The translations under genes were made by a program, and so were the position numbers. Shown piece by piece: positions 8,610 to 17,723 of a stretch of DNA of 26,577 nt (the first letter of the stretch is position 1; every line of letters begins with the position of its first letter). This DNA comes from a virus: IMG/VR virus record IMGVR_UViG_3300009705_004212, positions 1 through 26,577 of that record. One strand, given 5' to 3'. Below the pieces are notes generated by a model, which ran no database searches, was not told where the DNA came from, and saw only the letters and a program-made list of their open reading frames with translations.

Positions 8610-11600
8610 ATGGAAAAATCACCATTTGTTTCTTTGCACAACCATACAGAGCAGGGTTCCCCTCTTGATGGTATGAATAACATAGACGAACTTTTTAACC
8701 AAGCAAAGTCATTGGGTCATAAGGCTATTGCTATAACCGATCATGGCACACTAACTGCGCATTATGACGCATGGAAGGCCTCTAAAAATACTGGCGTAAA
8801 GCTCATTCCGGGAATGGAGGCTTACTTTGCCCCCAGCTTGGAAGACAGAAAGTCTTATCACCTTGTTCTAATCCCAAAAAATCATAATGGGTATAAGAAT
8901 ATATTGAGATTAAATTATGAATCATATAAAAACCAAGTCTCTGGATATATGGGAAAAAAGACGCCCAGAATAACATGGGAGCACCTAGAGGAGTTTAATG
9001 AAGATGTTATATGCCTAACAGCATGTTCGAACGGCCCAATTGCAAAAGCATTAATTGCGGACGAAGAAGAGAATGAGGCGATTTCGAGACTGATTAGGCT
9101 AAAGAGTATTTTTGCTGATAGGCTATATCTTGAGCTTCAGCCACACAGTTTGAAGACTGATGACGGAAAGGTTGATCAAGTAAGGTTAAATAATGCTTTG
9201 ATAAAATATGCTAAAATACATAATGTAAAATATGTAGTTACGTCTGATGCCCACTATCTTGATGCCAACCATGCAAAGTATCATGATATGATGCTTGCGA
9301 TAAAAGACAAGAAGGCTGTTGATGATCCAGATAGATTTCGTTATGGTGTTCAAGATATGTATCTTAAGAATCATGATGAGATAACTGAATTCTTCGGAGA
9401 AGAAATCGCTACAGAGGCTATGAGGAACTCTTCTGATATAGCAGATATGTGCGATGAGCCAGAGTATCTTGAGCCCAAAGGACCACGCCTGCCAAGATTC
9501 CCCATAGAGAGTGAGAGCGACTATGGAGAATTTAAGAAATGGACTGGCAGCGGAAAAGATGACGTTGATGAGGATAAGGCATTTCTCAGGTTTAGGTGCA
9601 TGAAGAGCTTCAAAGATAAGTTTTCAGAATTAAATATTTCTGATAAAACTAAATATTGGAGCAGGGTTAAGTATGAGTTATCTATATTGGAAGCTAGAAG
9701 TTTTTCCTCATATATGCTTATTGTGTCTGATTACATAAATTGGGCTAAACAAAATAATATTCCAGTTGGCCCAGGAAGAGGCTCTGCTGGCGGAAGCCTT
9801 GTTTCTTTTTTAATTGGAATAACGTCTGTTAACCCGATGGAGTTTGGATTATTATTTGAAAGATTTCACAACAAAGAGAAGGAATCCTTTCCGGATATAG
9901 ATACGGATTTTGCAGATCCATCAAAAGTTAAGGAATATCTTAAGGGGAAGTACGGAGAGGATAGGGTTGCATCTATATCTAACTGGTCGACCCTATCCCC
10001 TAAGGTTATAATAAAGGATGTAGCCAGGTCGCTAAGGCTAGATGGGGATAAATCGACTGCGTTTAAAATAGCAAACCATATAACATCTATAATGCCTGAT
10101 GCGAGAAGCATAGAGGACGCCATGGAGGTTAGCAAAGAATTTAAGTCATACATGCTAAGGTATCCGAAGCTGTATGACTATGCGTCAAAGCTGCAGGGCC
10201 TAACAAGAAACTGGTCTGTTCATGCGGCAGGAATTGTTATATCGGATGAACCATTATATAACTTTGTTCCGCTAAGAATTGACGAATCAGGACATCTTGT
10301 TACACAGTGGGAAAAGACGAGATGCGAAGAAAATGGCTTAATAAAGATGGATATATTGGGGCTAAAAACCCTTACTGTTATTGACAATGTATTTAAAAAT
10401 ATAAAAAATACGAAAGATATAGAGATAAGTATAGAGGACATACCTATTGATGATAAAGAAACATATGAAATGATATCAAGTGGAAATAACGCTGGAATTT
10501 TTCAGCTGGAGGCATCACTGTCTCCACTCTGCCAGAAGATAAAGCCGGTAAATGTAAGAATGATTTCTGACATTAATGCAATGGGCAGGCCGAGCTGTTC
10601 TGCTCAGGACAGGAAGAATTACATACAGAGAAGATTCGGGATAGAAGATGTCAGTTATAGGCACTCTACACTGGAGAAGGCCTTGGGTGGTACGTATGGA
10701 GTCTCCCTCTATGAAGAGGGAATGATGGCTATAGCGAAAGATTGTGCCGGATGGGATCTAAACCAGGCTGATGCTCTTAGAAAAATAACTAAGCAGAAGG
10801 GAAAGGACCCGGGCTTGGTCCTCAGGACAGAGGCATCTTTTTTGAAAGATTGCATGAGTAAGACAGGTATGTCTTATGAGCAGGCCAAGGATATATGGGA
10901 TAATGAAATAATCCCATTTGGATTGTATGGCTTCAATAAGTCTCACTCTATTTTATATTCTCATATATCAGTATATACGGCATGGCTAAAGAGGCACTAT
11001 CCAACCGAGTTTATGTGCGCACTGCTAAATTCAGAAGATCCTAATTCTGACAAAGCTCAGGAATATATAAATGAATGTGGATCGATGAGCATAAGCATAT
11101 TGGCTCCCGATATAAACCATAGTGATGGAAACTACTCTATAAAAAGTGGCTCTGAAATCGTAACTGGGCTATCTGCTATCAAAGGACTTGGGGGTGCGGC
11201 GATAAAGGAGATGATAGGTAATAAGCCATATGATAGCTTTTCAGAATTTTTAGTTAAAAATAGCGGAAGAACGGTTGGAAAGACGGCAATACAATCCCTA
11301 TCTAAGTCTGGTGCGTTTTCAACATTTGGAAGAACCAGAATGGATATTTTTGAGAATTATCAAAAGTATCGAACAAAGCTTAGGTCTGCTGTGGCAAAGG
11401 ATAAAGATATTGATGATGTAGTTCTTCCGGAGTATAATGAAGAGTGGGATAGAAAGAAGCTGCTACTGTTTGAAAAAGAAGTTCTCGGCAGAACTATAAG
11501 CGGGTCCCTTCATGAGGTTTTTGATGGGTTTTTTACAAAAAGTTATTCCGTGACTCCATTAAAAAATATTTCACTTACCAATACTGGTGATAAAATAAAA

Positions 11601-11858
11601 ATCGAAGTAATAGTTAATTCAAAAATAAAAGAATTTAAAATAAAGAATGGGAAGAATATAGGTAGGAAGTTTGCAAAGTATCTGGTGGAGGACGTTGATG
11701 GAGAAACTTGCGATTTGACATTGTGGGCAGATCAATACGATAGACTTAGAGCGCGGCTTGTAGACGGTATACCAATAAAGGCAATTTGTAGAATAAATGA
11801 GTATATGGGGCAGAAAAGCCTCAGCCTTGTTGAAATAGAAAGGATATATGGAGGATGA
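8610..11858 (+). CDS. dnaE: DNA polymerase III alpha subunit (DnaE-type) with apparently intact PHP domain
   Basis: The 1082-residue replicative polymerase starts with a PHP domain (about 1-270). Its metal-ligand pattern looks complete: H10-x-H12, D44-H45, E70, H84, C139, D213-x-H215. The C-family palm has PDIDTDF with catalytic D429 and D431, the GPGRGSAGGS motif ahead of it, and the third aspartate D581 in KMDILGLKT. The thumb/fingers region includes the FNKSHS segment. An EKEVLGR motif near 950 and a C-terminal OB-fold-like region (about 980-1082) complete the DnaE order. Unusual details: the usual ALYRPGPM region reads AMGRPSCSAQ, and the MGKK-type motif reads ITKQKGKD. I see no clear QxxLF clamp-binding peptide. 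The start has an AGGAG ribosome binding site. It should copy the phage genome, possibly proofreading with its own PHP domain. Confidence 0.96.
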   Translation: MEKSPFVSLHNHTEQGSPLDGMNNIDELFNQAKSLGHKAIAITDHGTLTAHYDAWKASKNTGVKLIPGMEAYFAPSLEDRKSYHLVLIPKNHNGYKNILRLNYESYKNQVSGYMGKKTPRITWEHLEEFNEDVICLTACSNGPIAKALIADEEENEAISRLIRLKSIFADRLYLELQPHSLKTDDGKVDQVRLNNALIKYAKIHNVKYVVTSDAHYLDANHAKYHDMMLAIKDKKAVDDPDRFRYGVQDMYLKNHDEITEFFGEEIATEAMRNSSDIADMCDEPEYLEPKGPRLPRFPIESESDYGEFKKWTGSGKDDVDEDKAFLRFRCMKSFKDKFSELNISDKTKYWSRVKYELSILEARSFSSYMLIVSDYINWAKQNNIPVGPGRGSAGGSLVSFLIGITSVNPMEFGLLFERFHNKEKESFPDIDTDFADPSKVKEYLKGKYGEDRVASISNWSTLSPKVIIKDVARSLRLDGDKSTAFKIANHITSIMPDARSIEDAMEVSKEFKSYMLRYPKLYDYASKLQGLTRNWSVHAAGIVISDEPLYNFVPLRIDESGHLVTQWEKTRCEENGLIKMDILGLKTLTVIDNVFKNIKNTKDIEISIEDIPIDDKETYEMISSGNNAGIFQLEASLSPLCQKIKPVNVRMISDINAMGRPSCSAQDRKNYIQRRFGIEDVSYRHSTLEKALGGTYGVSLYEEGMMAIAKDCAGWDLNQADALRKITKQKGKDPGLVLRTEASFLKDCMSKTGMSYEQAKDIWDNEIIPFGLYGFNKSHSILYSHISVYTAWLKRHYPTEFMCALLNSEDPNSDKAQEYINECGSMSISILAPDINHSDGNYSIKSGSEIVTGLSAIKGLGGAAIKEMIGNKPYDSFSEFLVKNSGRTVGKTAIQSLSKSGAFSTFGRTRMDIFENYQKYRTKLRSAVAKDKDIDDVVLPEYNEEWDRKKLLLFEKEVLGRTISGSLHEVFDGFFTKSYSVTPLKNISLTNTGDKIKIEVIVNSKIKEFKIKNGKNIGRKFAKYLVEDVDGETCDLTLWADQYDRLRARLVDGIPIKAICRINEYMGQKSLSLVEIERIYGG

Positions 11859-11859
11859 T

Positions 11860-12351
11860 ATGATTATATGCCCAAAGTGTGATTTTGAGGTCTCGTACAA
11901 AATGAGGCATTCTATAGAGCTAAATTCATGCCCATCCTGTGGCAAGGTTCTTTTGAATAATATAGAGATTAGGAGAATATCTTCGATAAGCTCAAGGTTA
12001 AATTCTCAAGAATTTTCTGAAAAAATGGGAGACTCGCTGATATCTGATGTATCATTTTTTATATATTTTCATATAGTCAAAGCCCTATCTAAAGATAATG
12101 GTGAGCAGAGCAATCCGGTCATTAAAGATAGCATAGATGACTCTGAAGGTTTGGATGACGATGATGATGATGAACTAGATCTTAAGGCAATAAGGGATGA
12201 AGTTGAGACGGAAGTGCTAATCAAAGAAGACGCTCACCCACTTGATGATGATGAGTTGGAAGCCGACAGAGTCTCTAGGCTCAGAAGTTTGGCCAGAAAA
12301 CAAAAAATGGCTTCAAAAAACCCTCTAAAGGTAAAGAGAATATCTAGTTAA
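11860..12351 (+). CDS. N-terminal zinc-ribbon protein with acidic middle
   Basis: This protein has 163 residues from the ATG at 11860, one base after the dnaE stop. I prefer this start because GGAGG at 11850-11854 lies 5 bases upstream; the in-frame ATG at 11848 overlaps dnaE and sits inside that signal. The N-terminus is a compact Cys4 zinc ribbon: C4-x2-C7, then C24-x2-C27 (CPKC and CPSCG). A long acidic segment (about residues 95-135, with a run of five Asp) is followed by a basic C-terminus (KVKRISS). Zinc ribbons of this type are usual in phage DNA- or RNA-binding accessory factors, but this one is not assignable. Tight linkage with dnaE and SSB suggests a role in replication or transcription. 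Confidence 0.8.
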   Translation: MIICPKCDFEVSYKMRHSIELNSCPSCGKVLLNNIEIRRISSISSRLNSQEFSEKMGDSLISDVSFFIYFHIVKALSKDNGEQSNPVIKDSIDDSEGLDDDDDDELDLKAIRDEVETEVLIKEDAHPLDDDELEADRVSRLRSLARKQKMASKNPLKVKRISS

Positions 12352-12352
12352 A

Positions 12353-12658
12353 ATGATTAAGGCTATTGGAAATAAAAAAATAGAACTAAGCAAAGAAGAG
12401 TATTCGTATTTTCTATCATTAAAAGATGTATTTGGAGAGAGCTCGTTTATAGGCCTGTTCGAAACAGATGATAGCGGGAGTATAACATTAATAAAGCCAG
12501 GATTGGATAATCCGACCTCTATGGCTGTTATATTTTTTCTTTTAAATGTTATGTTAAATCAACGGTTGAGAAGGCTTGATAATAAGATTGCTAAAATTGA
12601 AAACATCGAAAGCAGAATAAGAATTCTAGAAGAGGGAACAAAAAATGAAATCACTTAG
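12353..12658 (+). CDS. Small protein with C-terminal coiled coil, unknown
   Basis: The 101-residue frame begins two bases after the preceding stop, without an obvious Shine-Dalgarno, which suggests translational coupling. The first half is mixed alpha/beta. A hydrophobic segment (MAVIFFLLNVML, about residues 57-68) leads into a charged heptad-like C-terminal helix. The hydrophobic stretch is too short and too flanked by charged helix to be a confident membrane anchor. The 3' end overlaps the next gene by 14 bases. I do not recognise it. Its place between a zinc-ribbon gene and a possible recombination mediator suggests a small partner in the replication complex. Confidence 0.7.
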   Translation: MIKAIGNKKIELSKEEYSYFLSLKDVFGESSFIGLFETDDSGSITLIKPGLDNPTSMAVIFFLLNVMLNQRLRRLDNKIAKIENIESRIRILEEGTKNEIT

Positions 12659-13181
12659 TGAATTGATATCTATTGATAATTTTTCTATAGAAAATATAGA
12701 TATAACAGAGATAAATCGCTTGGCTACTTTTTTGCCAAAAAACGGTATAATTGATGTGAACATAGCGGAACGATGCTTGGTGTACACAGTAGAGGGCCAG
12801 AACCTATGCCAAGAGAAAATAGTTCAATTGGAAAGATGGATTGGTATAAAAGAATCTGATAAAAATAAGGCATGGTCCACAGCAGCGTTGGAAAGGGCGA
12901 AGGCCGGTGGGCTAAAAACCGTAAAGGAAAAGGAATGGTTTGCACAATCTGATGAAGATTATATAGCGGCGTACAATAACTTAGCACTTGCTAAGGCGTC
13001 GAAGAAATGGTTTGAAAGTAAGGCTGGTTACTTTAGTACATGGCACTATGCATTAAAGACATTTTTAAGAAGAGATTATTCTTTAGAGAGGTTGGGAGAT
13101 AGTTCAAATATTAGTTTTGAGTCATCGCATGAAAATAGTCATGCAGATGATGATATGTGTGGAGATATTGGTTGGAAGTAG
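12645..13181 (+). CDS. Helical protein, possibly a UvsY-like recombination mediator
   Basis: The 178-residue protein starts inside the end of the previous gene, behind a GAGGGA ribosome binding site. It is mostly helical. A central Ala/Lys-rich region (ALERAKAGGLKTVKEKEWF) is followed by a long helix rich in Ala, Lys, Trp and aromatic residues (residues about 105-145) and an acidic Ser/Asp/His tail. The helix, basic middle, helix plan and the position next to a phage SSB, in a genome that also has RecA and RuvC, recall UvsY-type mediators that load the recombinase onto SSB-coated DNA. No diagnostic motif proves this, so the functional assignment is a guess from plan and context. It is about 40 residues longer than T4 UvsY. 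Confidence 0.75.
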   Translation: MKSLSELISIDNFSIENIDITEINRLATFLPKNGIIDVNIAERCLVYTVEGQNLCQEKIVQLERWIGIKESDKNKAWSTAALERAKAGGLKTVKEKEWFAQSDEDYIAAYNNLALAKASKKWFESKAGYFSTWHYALKTFLRRDYSLERLGDSSNISFESSHENSHADDDMCGDIGWK

Positions 13182-13201
13182 CCAATCTTTAATTAACAAA
13201 C

Positions 13202-13216
13202 GTGGTAAGAAACCAC
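13202..13216 (+). promoter_or_regulatory. Hairpin in the SSB mRNA leader
   Basis: GTGGTAAGAAACCAC forms a perfect 5-bp stem with a 5-base loop, followed by an A-rich single-stranded stretch and the strong AGGAGA ribosome binding site at 13225-13230. T4 gp32 represses its own translation by binding a folded leader plus an unstructured AT-rich ribosome site, and this layout resembles that. The resemblance is inference; the hairpin itself is seen. Confidence 0.4.
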
Positions 13217-13235
13217 AACAAAAAAGGAGATAAAA

Positions 13236-13895
13236 ATGGCGAATGTAACATTTGGAGAAGTAGATTGGAATGCTGGAGACTCAGGGGGCTCTTCGTCTTC
13301 GGCTAGTGATTTCATGAGACTAGAGCAGGGTGAGAATGTAGTTAGGGTTATGGGTAATCCAACTCAGTTTTATGTTCACTGGTTGACATGTTCAGATGGT
13401 AGTAAGAAAAAGGTTGTTAGCCCAATCGATAATCCAGAAATGGTAAAAAGGCTTGAAGATGCCGGATTCAAAAGACAAGCACGCTGGCTTGTTAAGGTGT
13501 TGGACCGAACAGACGATAAGTTTAAGGCACTTGAGATTGGAGCGCAAATTTATAATGGGATTAGGGCGCTATATAACAACGAGAAGTGGGGCAAGGTGAC
13601 TTCGTATGACCTAAGTGTGATGAGGGGCTCTCCCGGCCAACAGCCGTTGTATAACGTCACTCCAAATCCGAAAGAGGATTTAGATAGCACATTTAAGACG
13701 CCATGGGTTGACTTCAATGATCGCATGAACTTTGAAAAGATAATCTCGCCAACACCTTCAGAGGATATATGTGAGATGCTTGGATGGGCCATTTCTGATG
13801 TGAATAGCGGATCTGATGCGAATAGCGGAAGCTCAGATGAGTCTTCATCTAGCGATGAGTCTTCATCTAGTGACTTTGAGTTTGATTTTGAATAA
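13236..13895 (+). CDS. ssb: Single-stranded DNA-binding protein, phage type
   Basis: The 219-residue protein follows a strong AGGAGA site 5 bases before the ATG. The core (about residues 25-175) has the pattern of phage SSBs with FMRLEQGENVVRVM near the start, then RWLVKVLDR, FKALEIGAQIYNGI and KWGKVTSYDLSVMR, consistent with an OB-fold. The zinc-binding CPLC segment that many relatives carry between the first strands is missing; residues DNPEMVKRLEDAG occupy that region. The C-terminus is a Ser/Asp-rich linker ending in the acidic-aromatic DFEFDFE, the type of tip SSBs use to recruit partner proteins. It is the last gene before a strong terminator, consistent with high expression. The protein should coat single-stranded DNA during replication and RecA-driven recombination. 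Confidence 0.88.
   Translation: MANVTFGEVDWNAGDSGGSSSSASDFMRLEQGENVVRVMGNPTQFYVHWLTCSDGSKKKVVSPIDNPEMVKRLEDAGFKRQARWLVKVLDRTDDKFKALEIGAQIYNGIRALYNNEKWGKVTSYDLSVMRGSPGQQPLYNVTPNPKEDLDSTFKTPWVDFNDRMNFEKIISPTPSEDICEMLGWAISDVNSGSDANSGSSDESSSSDESSSSDFEFDFE
13836..13871 (+). repeat. Tandem 18-bp repeat in the SSB acidic tail
   Basis: Two adjacent copies, GATGAGTCTTCATCTAGC and the same with a final T, encode DESSSS twice. A looser repeat of AATAGCGGA lies just upstream (13803-13829). This looks like slippage-type expansion of the disordered linker before the acidic tip. Confidence 0.85.
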
Positions 13896-13914
13896 TCTAA
13901 CTTATTAACTCTAC

Positions 13915-13956
13915 CAAAATGGGAAGATAGGCACACGCTTATCTTCCCATTTTTTA
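13915..13956 (+). terminator. Strong intrinsic terminator after the SSB gene
   Basis: An 11-bp perfect stem (ATGGGAAGATA paired with TATCTTCCCAT) encloses a short loop that can itself pair GC with GC. Flanking A and T tracts lengthen the stem, and it runs straight into a T-rich tail. It separates the dnaE-to-SSB block from the ruvC-recA block. Confidence 0.9.
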
Positions 13957-13982
13957 TAATCATATAAAGTATAATTAAGATT

Positions 13983-14525
13983 ATGGTTAGAACTCTCGGG
14001 CTAGATATATCTTCAAGTGTTATAGGCTGGTCTGTTCTCTCGAACGAGAACAATGTGATGTCACTTGAACAGTATGGACATATAAAGCCACCACCTTCAA
14101 AAGCTGGCAGCCTGGCATTCAGAATGAACTCCGCATTCGATAGTATGTCGGAACTGTTTAATAAAATAAATCCAGATGTAGTTGCAATAGAATCATATGC
14201 AAGTAAGTTTTCTGCAGGAAGAAGTAGCGCGAGAACCATTATAGTTTTGTCATCATTTAATGAGATGATATCAATGGCCTGCTTAAGGGAGCTTGGCTTC
14301 GAAACAGAGAAGTATGCTGTTTCGAAGATTAGATCAATTTTATCTAAAAAATATGGTATGAAGTTAGTTACAAAAGATGATGTGTTTGATTTAGTTAGAA
14401 ATGAATTTTCTAATTTTATTATAAGGAAAAATAGGAATAATAAAGTTGCAAAAACAGTTTACGATGAGAGCGATTCGATAGCTGTAGCATTAACCAGTAT
14501 TTTAATTAATAAGGGAGAATTTTAA
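13983..14525 (+). CDS. ruvC: RuvC-like Holliday junction resolvase
   Basis: The 180-residue protein has the RNase H-fold acidic quartet of RuvC: D8 in LGLDISSS, E70 in DVVAIES, and D161 and D164 in YDESDSIAVAL. GRSSARTIIVLSSFN fits the central helix, and AVSKIRSILSKKYG fits the DNA-binding loop region. The length matches cellular RuvC (about 170-180 residues). It should cut four-way junctions from recombination or resolve branched DNA before packaging, with two metal ions held by the acidic residues. It has no Shine-Dalgarno, and a TATAAT lies only 7 bases before the ATG. Its product is followed at once by groEL, whose ribosome site (GGGAG) lies within the ruvC 3' end. Confidence 0.9.
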   Translation: MVRTLGLDISSSVIGWSVLSNENNVMSLEQYGHIKPPPSKAGSLAFRMNSAFDSMSELFNKINPDVVAIESYASKFSAGRSSARTIIVLSSFNEMISMACLRELGFETEKYAVSKIRSILSKKYGMKLVTKDDVFDLVRNEFSNFIIRKNRNNKVAKTVYDESDSIAVALTSILINKGEF

Positions 14526-16175
<1,650 letters not shown>

Positions 16176-16196
16176 AAATAAAATTGGAGTTTATTG

Positions 16197-17348
16197 ATGC
16201 CTAAAATTATAACACAGAGTGAAGCAGAGAGAGAGATTATAAAGTTTTTTGGAGATGACACTGTATTTATGAATGGAGATATATCATCGATAGGAACATA
16301 TGATGTCATAAGCACTGGAAGTGAAACTCTTGATTTCGCGATTGGAATAGGGGGAATTCCAAGAGGGAGGGTAACTCAGCTAGCAGGCCAGGAGAGCTCT
16401 GGAAAGACGATGCTCGCCCTGTCATGTATAAAAAGTTATCTAGATGAAAACCCAGATAACACGGCATTATTTATAGATGCCGAATATACATATGATCCAG
16501 AGTGGGCGTCATCTCAGGGGGTTGATGTCTCTAGGGTTATGGTGATAAAGACTAATGATGCAAAAAAAATATTCGAAGGGCTGATCGGAAAAGTATCTGT
16601 AAATAGCGCTACAAAGAAGGTCTCAAAGAAGATGAAGGGTATATTGGATTACATAATAGACGGCGAAGATCCAAGGTTTAAAAATCTTGGAATAATAGTC
16701 CTAGATTCAATTGCGGTTTTAAACACCCCGCTTGAGATGGCGGCTGACATTGGAAAGGCCAATATGGCCCCAATACCGAGATTTTTATCAACAGAGTTAA
16801 AAAAATTAACACCAGTTATAGCGGAGGCTAATGTAGCCTTCGTGGGAATAAATCAAGTGAGGGTGAATCTCGGCCAGATGTTTGGAGATCCCACAACATC
16901 TCCTGGGGGAAAGGCACTCAAGCACGCGTGCAGCCTTATGATTAATATGGCTCCAATATTTAGATCTGAAACTGTCATAAACGACAGCTCTGGAGATCGG
17001 GTTGGACACATGGTTCGCGCAAAGATTGGGAAAAACAAAGTTGGAACCCCATTCAGAAAGGCAGAGTATAGCGTGAAGTATTCAGAAGGAATTGTGAATC
17101 AAAATATAGAGGCTTTGGATCTGGGAGTTAAGTTTTCCATAGTTGAAAGGCCAAATAACAGAAATTATATTATATATGGTGAGAAAATACTTGGAAGAGA
17201 TAATGCCATTAAGTATTTGGATGAAAATACAGAAGTGGCAAATAGAATTTTCTCTGAAGTAAGGGGGATATACTTGGGTAGGAGCTATATTAGTGCCCCA
17301 TCACATGAAGAGCCTGATGAAGAAAACCCATTAGTTGCTTCGCTTTAA
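16197..17348 (+). CDS. recA: RecA-family recombinase
   Basis: The 383-residue protein starts at the ATG at 16197, with GGAG 7 bases upstream; a TTG three bases earlier is less likely. The RecA core has Walker A GQESSGKT (residues 64-71), the catalytic glutamate E96 in FIDAEYTYDPEWA, Walker B in LGIIVLDSIAVL, and the DNA-binding loop 2 region GINQVRVNLGQMFGDPTTSPGG. About 25 extra residues rich in Lys (VSKKMKGILDYI and neighbours) are inserted just before Walker B. The C-terminus is acidic (EEPDEENP), like the regulatory tail of cellular RecA. It should form the nucleoprotein filament for strand exchange, working with SSB and RuvC nearby. The sequence is closer to cellular RecA than to T4 UvsX. 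Confidence 0.96.
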   Translation: MPKIITQSEAEREIIKFFGDDTVFMNGDISSIGTYDVISTGSETLDFAIGIGGIPRGRVTQLAGQESSGKTMLALSCIKSYLDENPDNTALFIDAEYTYDPEWASSQGVDVSRVMVIKTNDAKKIFEGLIGKVSVNSATKKVSKKMKGILDYIIDGEDPRFKNLGIIVLDSIAVLNTPLEMAADIGKANMAPIPRFLSTELKKLTPVIAEANVAFVGINQVRVNLGQMFGDPTTSPGGKALKHACSLMINMAPIFRSETVINDSSGDRVGHMVRAKIGKNKVGTPFRKAEYSVKYSEGIVNQNIEALDLGVKFSIVERPNNRNYIIYGEKILGRDNAIKYLDENTEVANRIFSEVRGIYLGRSYISAPSHEEPDEENPLVASL

Positions 17349-17363
17349 TAAGGACGATAAGAA

Positions 17364-17723
17364 ATGCTTGTAAATTGTAATGTCGGATGTAAGCTTGGCA
17401 TAACCACTACTATTGCAAAATTAGATATGGATACCAATCAGGCTATATGCATGGAGTGTGGGTATGAGATTTTAAATATGTCTTACTTCTCCAAACAAAA
17501 TATGAAAAATAGTGGAGACATTATAAGCAAAAGGAAAAATAGGGCTTTTTCTTTTCAGTGTATTACTTGTGAAACAATCGTCGAAACAATGTATTCAGAT
17601 GATGGTATAATTGGGGTTGGATGTGATAACGGAGATTGTTCTTTTAAGATTCCATCGCCAATGATCGAAGCCTTAAAGCATAACAGAAACTATAAAGAAG
17701 AGGGCACCCAAGAGGATGAGTAA
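17364..17723 (+). CDS. Protein with two Cys4 zinc sites, upstream of the primase
   Basis: The 119-residue protein has eight cysteines in two regular sets: C5-x3-C9 with C29-x2-C32, and C66-x2-C69 with C87-x4-C92. Each set fits a zinc ribbon. A short basic stretch (SKRKNR, residues 55-60) separates them and the tail is acidic. It starts behind AGGA, and its last codons overlap the primase start by 8 bases, so the two are translationally coupled. The following primase lacks its own zinc-binding domain, so this protein could supply template recognition in trans. That is inference: the spacing is not the CHC2 pattern of DnaG. A transcription accessory factor is the alternative. Confidence 0.8.
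   Translation: MLVNCNVGCKLGITTTIAKLDMDTNQAICMECGYEILNMSYFSKQNMKNSGDIISKRKNRAFSFQCITCETIVETMYSDDGIIGVGCDNGDCSFKIPSPMIEALKHNRNYKEEGTQEDE

Noticed and set aside
11619-11945. Minus-strand 108-codon frame at the dnaE end
   Set aside because: It is antisense to dnaE and the zinc-ribbon gene, with no ribosome site and an AT-bias composition.
13550-14239. 229-codon frame on the minus strand spanning the SSB end, terminator and ruvC start
   Set aside because: It runs antisense through two well-supported genes and across a strong terminator, and its product has no recognisable features.
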